A stretch of 18,050 nucleotides of DNA from Bacteroidota bacterium (GTDB lineage Bacteria > Bacteroidota > Bacteroidia > Chitinophagales > LD1), in assembly GCA_028288545.1 (NCBI GenBank), contig JAQBNQ010000426.1, forward strand, positions 1-18,050, read 5' to 3'. Below the pieces are notes generated by a model. That model worked only from the letters and a program-made list of their open reading frames with translations, ran no database searches and was not told the origin of the DNA. The translations under genes were made by a program, and so were the position numbers. Position 1 is the first letter of the stretch. Each line of letters begins with the position of its first letter. Shown here piece after piece: positions 16,536 through 18,050 of this stretch.

Positions 16536-18050
16536 GTTCGTTCACCCATTTATGAAGTAATATTAAAACCCACAGGCGGTTGTAAAGAAATTCTTCTCCC
16601 GCTTCAAACCGCCTAACTAATTCCCTTACTTTTTGAGGGTTGACAATGCCCGATTTAGCAAGCATCTCTTCACTCAAATATTTCTCAATTAAATAATGAA
16701 GATCCTTTTTCAGCCATTTTGCTAAAGGAATTGAAAAGCCCCATTTGGGCCTGTCAAAAAATTCGCGGGGCACGTAATCATACAAAACTTCCTTCAGCAA
16801 ATATTTGCTTACGCCATTTTTCTTTTTCAAATCCTCCGAAAGATTCAGCGCAAATTCTACCACCCGGTAATCCAAAAACGGCGTTCTTGTTTCCAGCGAA
16901 AATTGCATACTGGCAATATCAACCTTTACCAGTAAATCATCTTTCAGGTAATTTTTAATGTCAAATAAGGCTTGTTCTTCCTGCACTGTCAGTTTCCTCT
17001 CCAAATTCAAAAAAGTTTCATTGAACAGAAAATATTCCCTGTAAGCGGGATTTACCAGTTCATGCAATTCACTTTCACTAAAAAAATATTGCTCCTGCGA
17101 AAAAATGTGGCTTTTGATTTTGTGTTTGCTTTTGTAATCAAATACTCCCGCTGCCCTTTTGTATTTACCACCCAATTGCGTCAATGAAAAAACAGTCGGT
17201 GCCTTTAAAAGTTGTACCAGGGGGTTATTAAGGCGTTTCGCCCATTCATAAGCACCGTAACCCATAAAAAGCTCATCGCCTCCATCGCCGCTTAAGGTCA
17301 TGGTTACATGTTTGCGGGCCAATTTTGAAACCAGCATAGTTGGGATGGCCGACGAATCGGCATAAGGTTCGTCGTAGGCGGTCATTACCCTGTCAATCAA
17401 TTCCAGTGCATCGTTTTCGGTCACTGTAAATTCATGGTGTTCCGTGCCAAGATGGGCAGCTACCTTGCGGGCGTATTCTGCCTCGTTATATTTTGCTTCT
17501 TTAAATCCGATGGAGAAAGTTTTTACCGGAACTTTTGAAACGCTCTGTGCAATAGCTGTAACCGCACTCGAATCTATTCCGCCGCTTAAAAAAGTGCCGA
17601 AGGGTACATCGCTTATCATCCGGTATTGCACGGAAGATGTAAGCAACTTCTTTAATTCCGTCTTCGCAGCTTTAAAATCGTTTTGAACGACTGGCTTAAT
17701 CTTCTCCTCTGGCTTCCAATAACTCTTAATGTCAAGTTTGCCCTGTTTTAAAATACCATAGCTACCGGCGGGTAAGCGTTTTATGCGATCGTAAATAGTA
17801 AAAGGCTCAGGAATATAACCAGAGTATAAAAAAGTATAAATAGATGGCTTAAACACTTTAACGGCATTCTTCACTGTGCCCGACTGCATGAGTGATTTTA
17901 TTTCGGAACCAAAGGCAAAATTACCTTCCTGGCTGAAATAATAAAGCGGCTTTACCCCTAAGCGATCGCGAAAAAGATAAAGTACTTTATCTTGTTTATC
18001 ATAAACAGCAATGGCAAACATACCGTTGAGCAGGTGTACAAAATCAACTC
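16525..18050 (-). CDS. asnB: Asparagine-synthetase-type glutamine amidotransferase, 5' end beyond window
   Basis: The frame is open to the right edge, so the ATG at 18021 is internal and the true start lies outside. The visible 507 residues include the end of the N-terminal glutaminase domain (LLNGMFAIAVYD, then RDRLGVKPLYY) and the whole synthetase domain. Numbered from that internal Met, these are the ATP-pyrophosphatase loop FLSGGIDSSAV (144-154), DEPYADSSAIPT (217-228) and LSGDGGDELFMGY (243-255). The catalytic Cys2 of the glutaminase half is not in view. The family makes asparagine from aspartate, glutamine and ATP, but members inside polysaccharide clusters are often thought to amidate sugar carboxylates (WbpS-like). 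The position at the head of this glycan operon, overlapping a glycosyltransferase by 11 bases, favours the second role here; sequence alone does not prove it. Family length is about 600-640 residues, so roughly 110-130 are missing. Confidence 0.88.
   Translation of the reverse strand, partial: VDFVHLLNGMFAIAVYDKQDKVLYLFRDRLGVKPLYYFSQEGNFAFGSEIKSLMQSGTVKNAVKVFKPSIYTFLYSGYIPEPFTIYDRIKRLPAGSYGILKQGKLDIKSYWKPEEKIKPVVQNDFKAAKTELKKLLTSSVQYRMISDVPFGTFLSGGIDSSAVTAIAQSVSKVPVKTFSIGFKEAKYNEAEYARKVAAHLGTEHHEFTVTENDALELIDRVMTAYDEPYADSSAIPTMLVSKLARKHVTMTLSGDGGDELFMGYGAYEWAKRLNNPLVQLLKAPTVFSLTQLGGKYKRAAGVFDYKSKHKIKSHIFSQEQYFFSESELHELVNPAYREYFLFNETFLNLERKLTVQEEQALFDIKNYLKDDLLVKVDIASMQFSLETRTPFLDYRVVEFALNLSEDLKKKNGVSKYLLKEVLYDYVPREFFDRPKWGFSIPLAKWLKKDLHYLIEKYLSEEMLAKSGIVNPQKVRELVRRFEAGEEFLYNRLWVLILLHKWVNEHAN

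Noticed and set aside
16525..18021. Complete asparagine synthetase gene starting at the ATG at 18021
   Set aside because: The frame continues upstream to the edge with residues VDFVHLLNG, the expected glutaminase-domain sequence before GMFAIAVYD. The ATG is therefore internal and the gene is cut by the window.

Overview
The window comes from a member of the Bacteroidota. The signs are a giant secreted protein built from LamG-like, SprB-like, PKD and Fn3-like modules, mostly weak Shine-Dalgarno signals, and one candidate promoter of the Bacteroidota type (TTTG plus TAnnTTTG). Genus cannot be read from the sequence. All supported genes lie on the minus strand, so transcription runs from high to low coordinates. 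No rRNA, tRNA, CRISPR array, insertion sequence, integrase or phage gene was seen.

Positions 18050 to about 9325 hold a surface-polysaccharide biosynthesis locus. In transcription order it encodes: an asparagine-synthetase-type amidotransferase (cut by the right edge), a GT4-type glycosyltransferase, a WbqC-family protein, a SAM methyltransferase, a NeuD/PglD-type left-handed beta-helix acyltransferase, a membrane-anchored GT2 glycosyltransferase (GtrB/ArnC-like), a five-bladed beta-propeller protein of GH43/GH32 type, a WecE/RffA-type sugar aminotransferase and a second SAM methyltransferase. Most neighbours overlap or lie within about 45 bases of each other. The clearest break is the 98-base gap before the aminotransferase, where a candidate promoter and an inverted repeat sit. 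The set suggests that a dTDP-4-amino-4,6-dideoxyhexose and possibly an amidated uronic acid are made, acylated and/or methylated, and built into an O-antigen, capsule or glycoprotein glycan. No flippase, polymerase, RmlA/RmlB or initiating transferase is in the window, so the locus is only partly visible.

Positions 9324-9116 are non-coding and carry two dyad symmetries. They are followed by a polytopic GT-C (PMT/ArnT-like) glycosyltransferase gene (9115-7619).

Positions 7563-1, more than 40% of the window, form one uninterrupted minus-strand reading frame of at least 2521 codons that leaves the left edge without a stop. It begins with GTG, encodes a clear signal peptide, and consists of tandem modules of about 706-723 residues. 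Three modules are complete and a fourth is cut. Each contains one LamG/ConA-like domain, three Ig/SprB-like domains, two PKD domains and one Fn3-like domain. It is probably a cell-surface or secreted adhesin-like protein, plausibly exported by the type IX system, though its C-terminus is not visible. The idea that the neighbouring glycan genes modify or anchor this protein is a hypothesis only.
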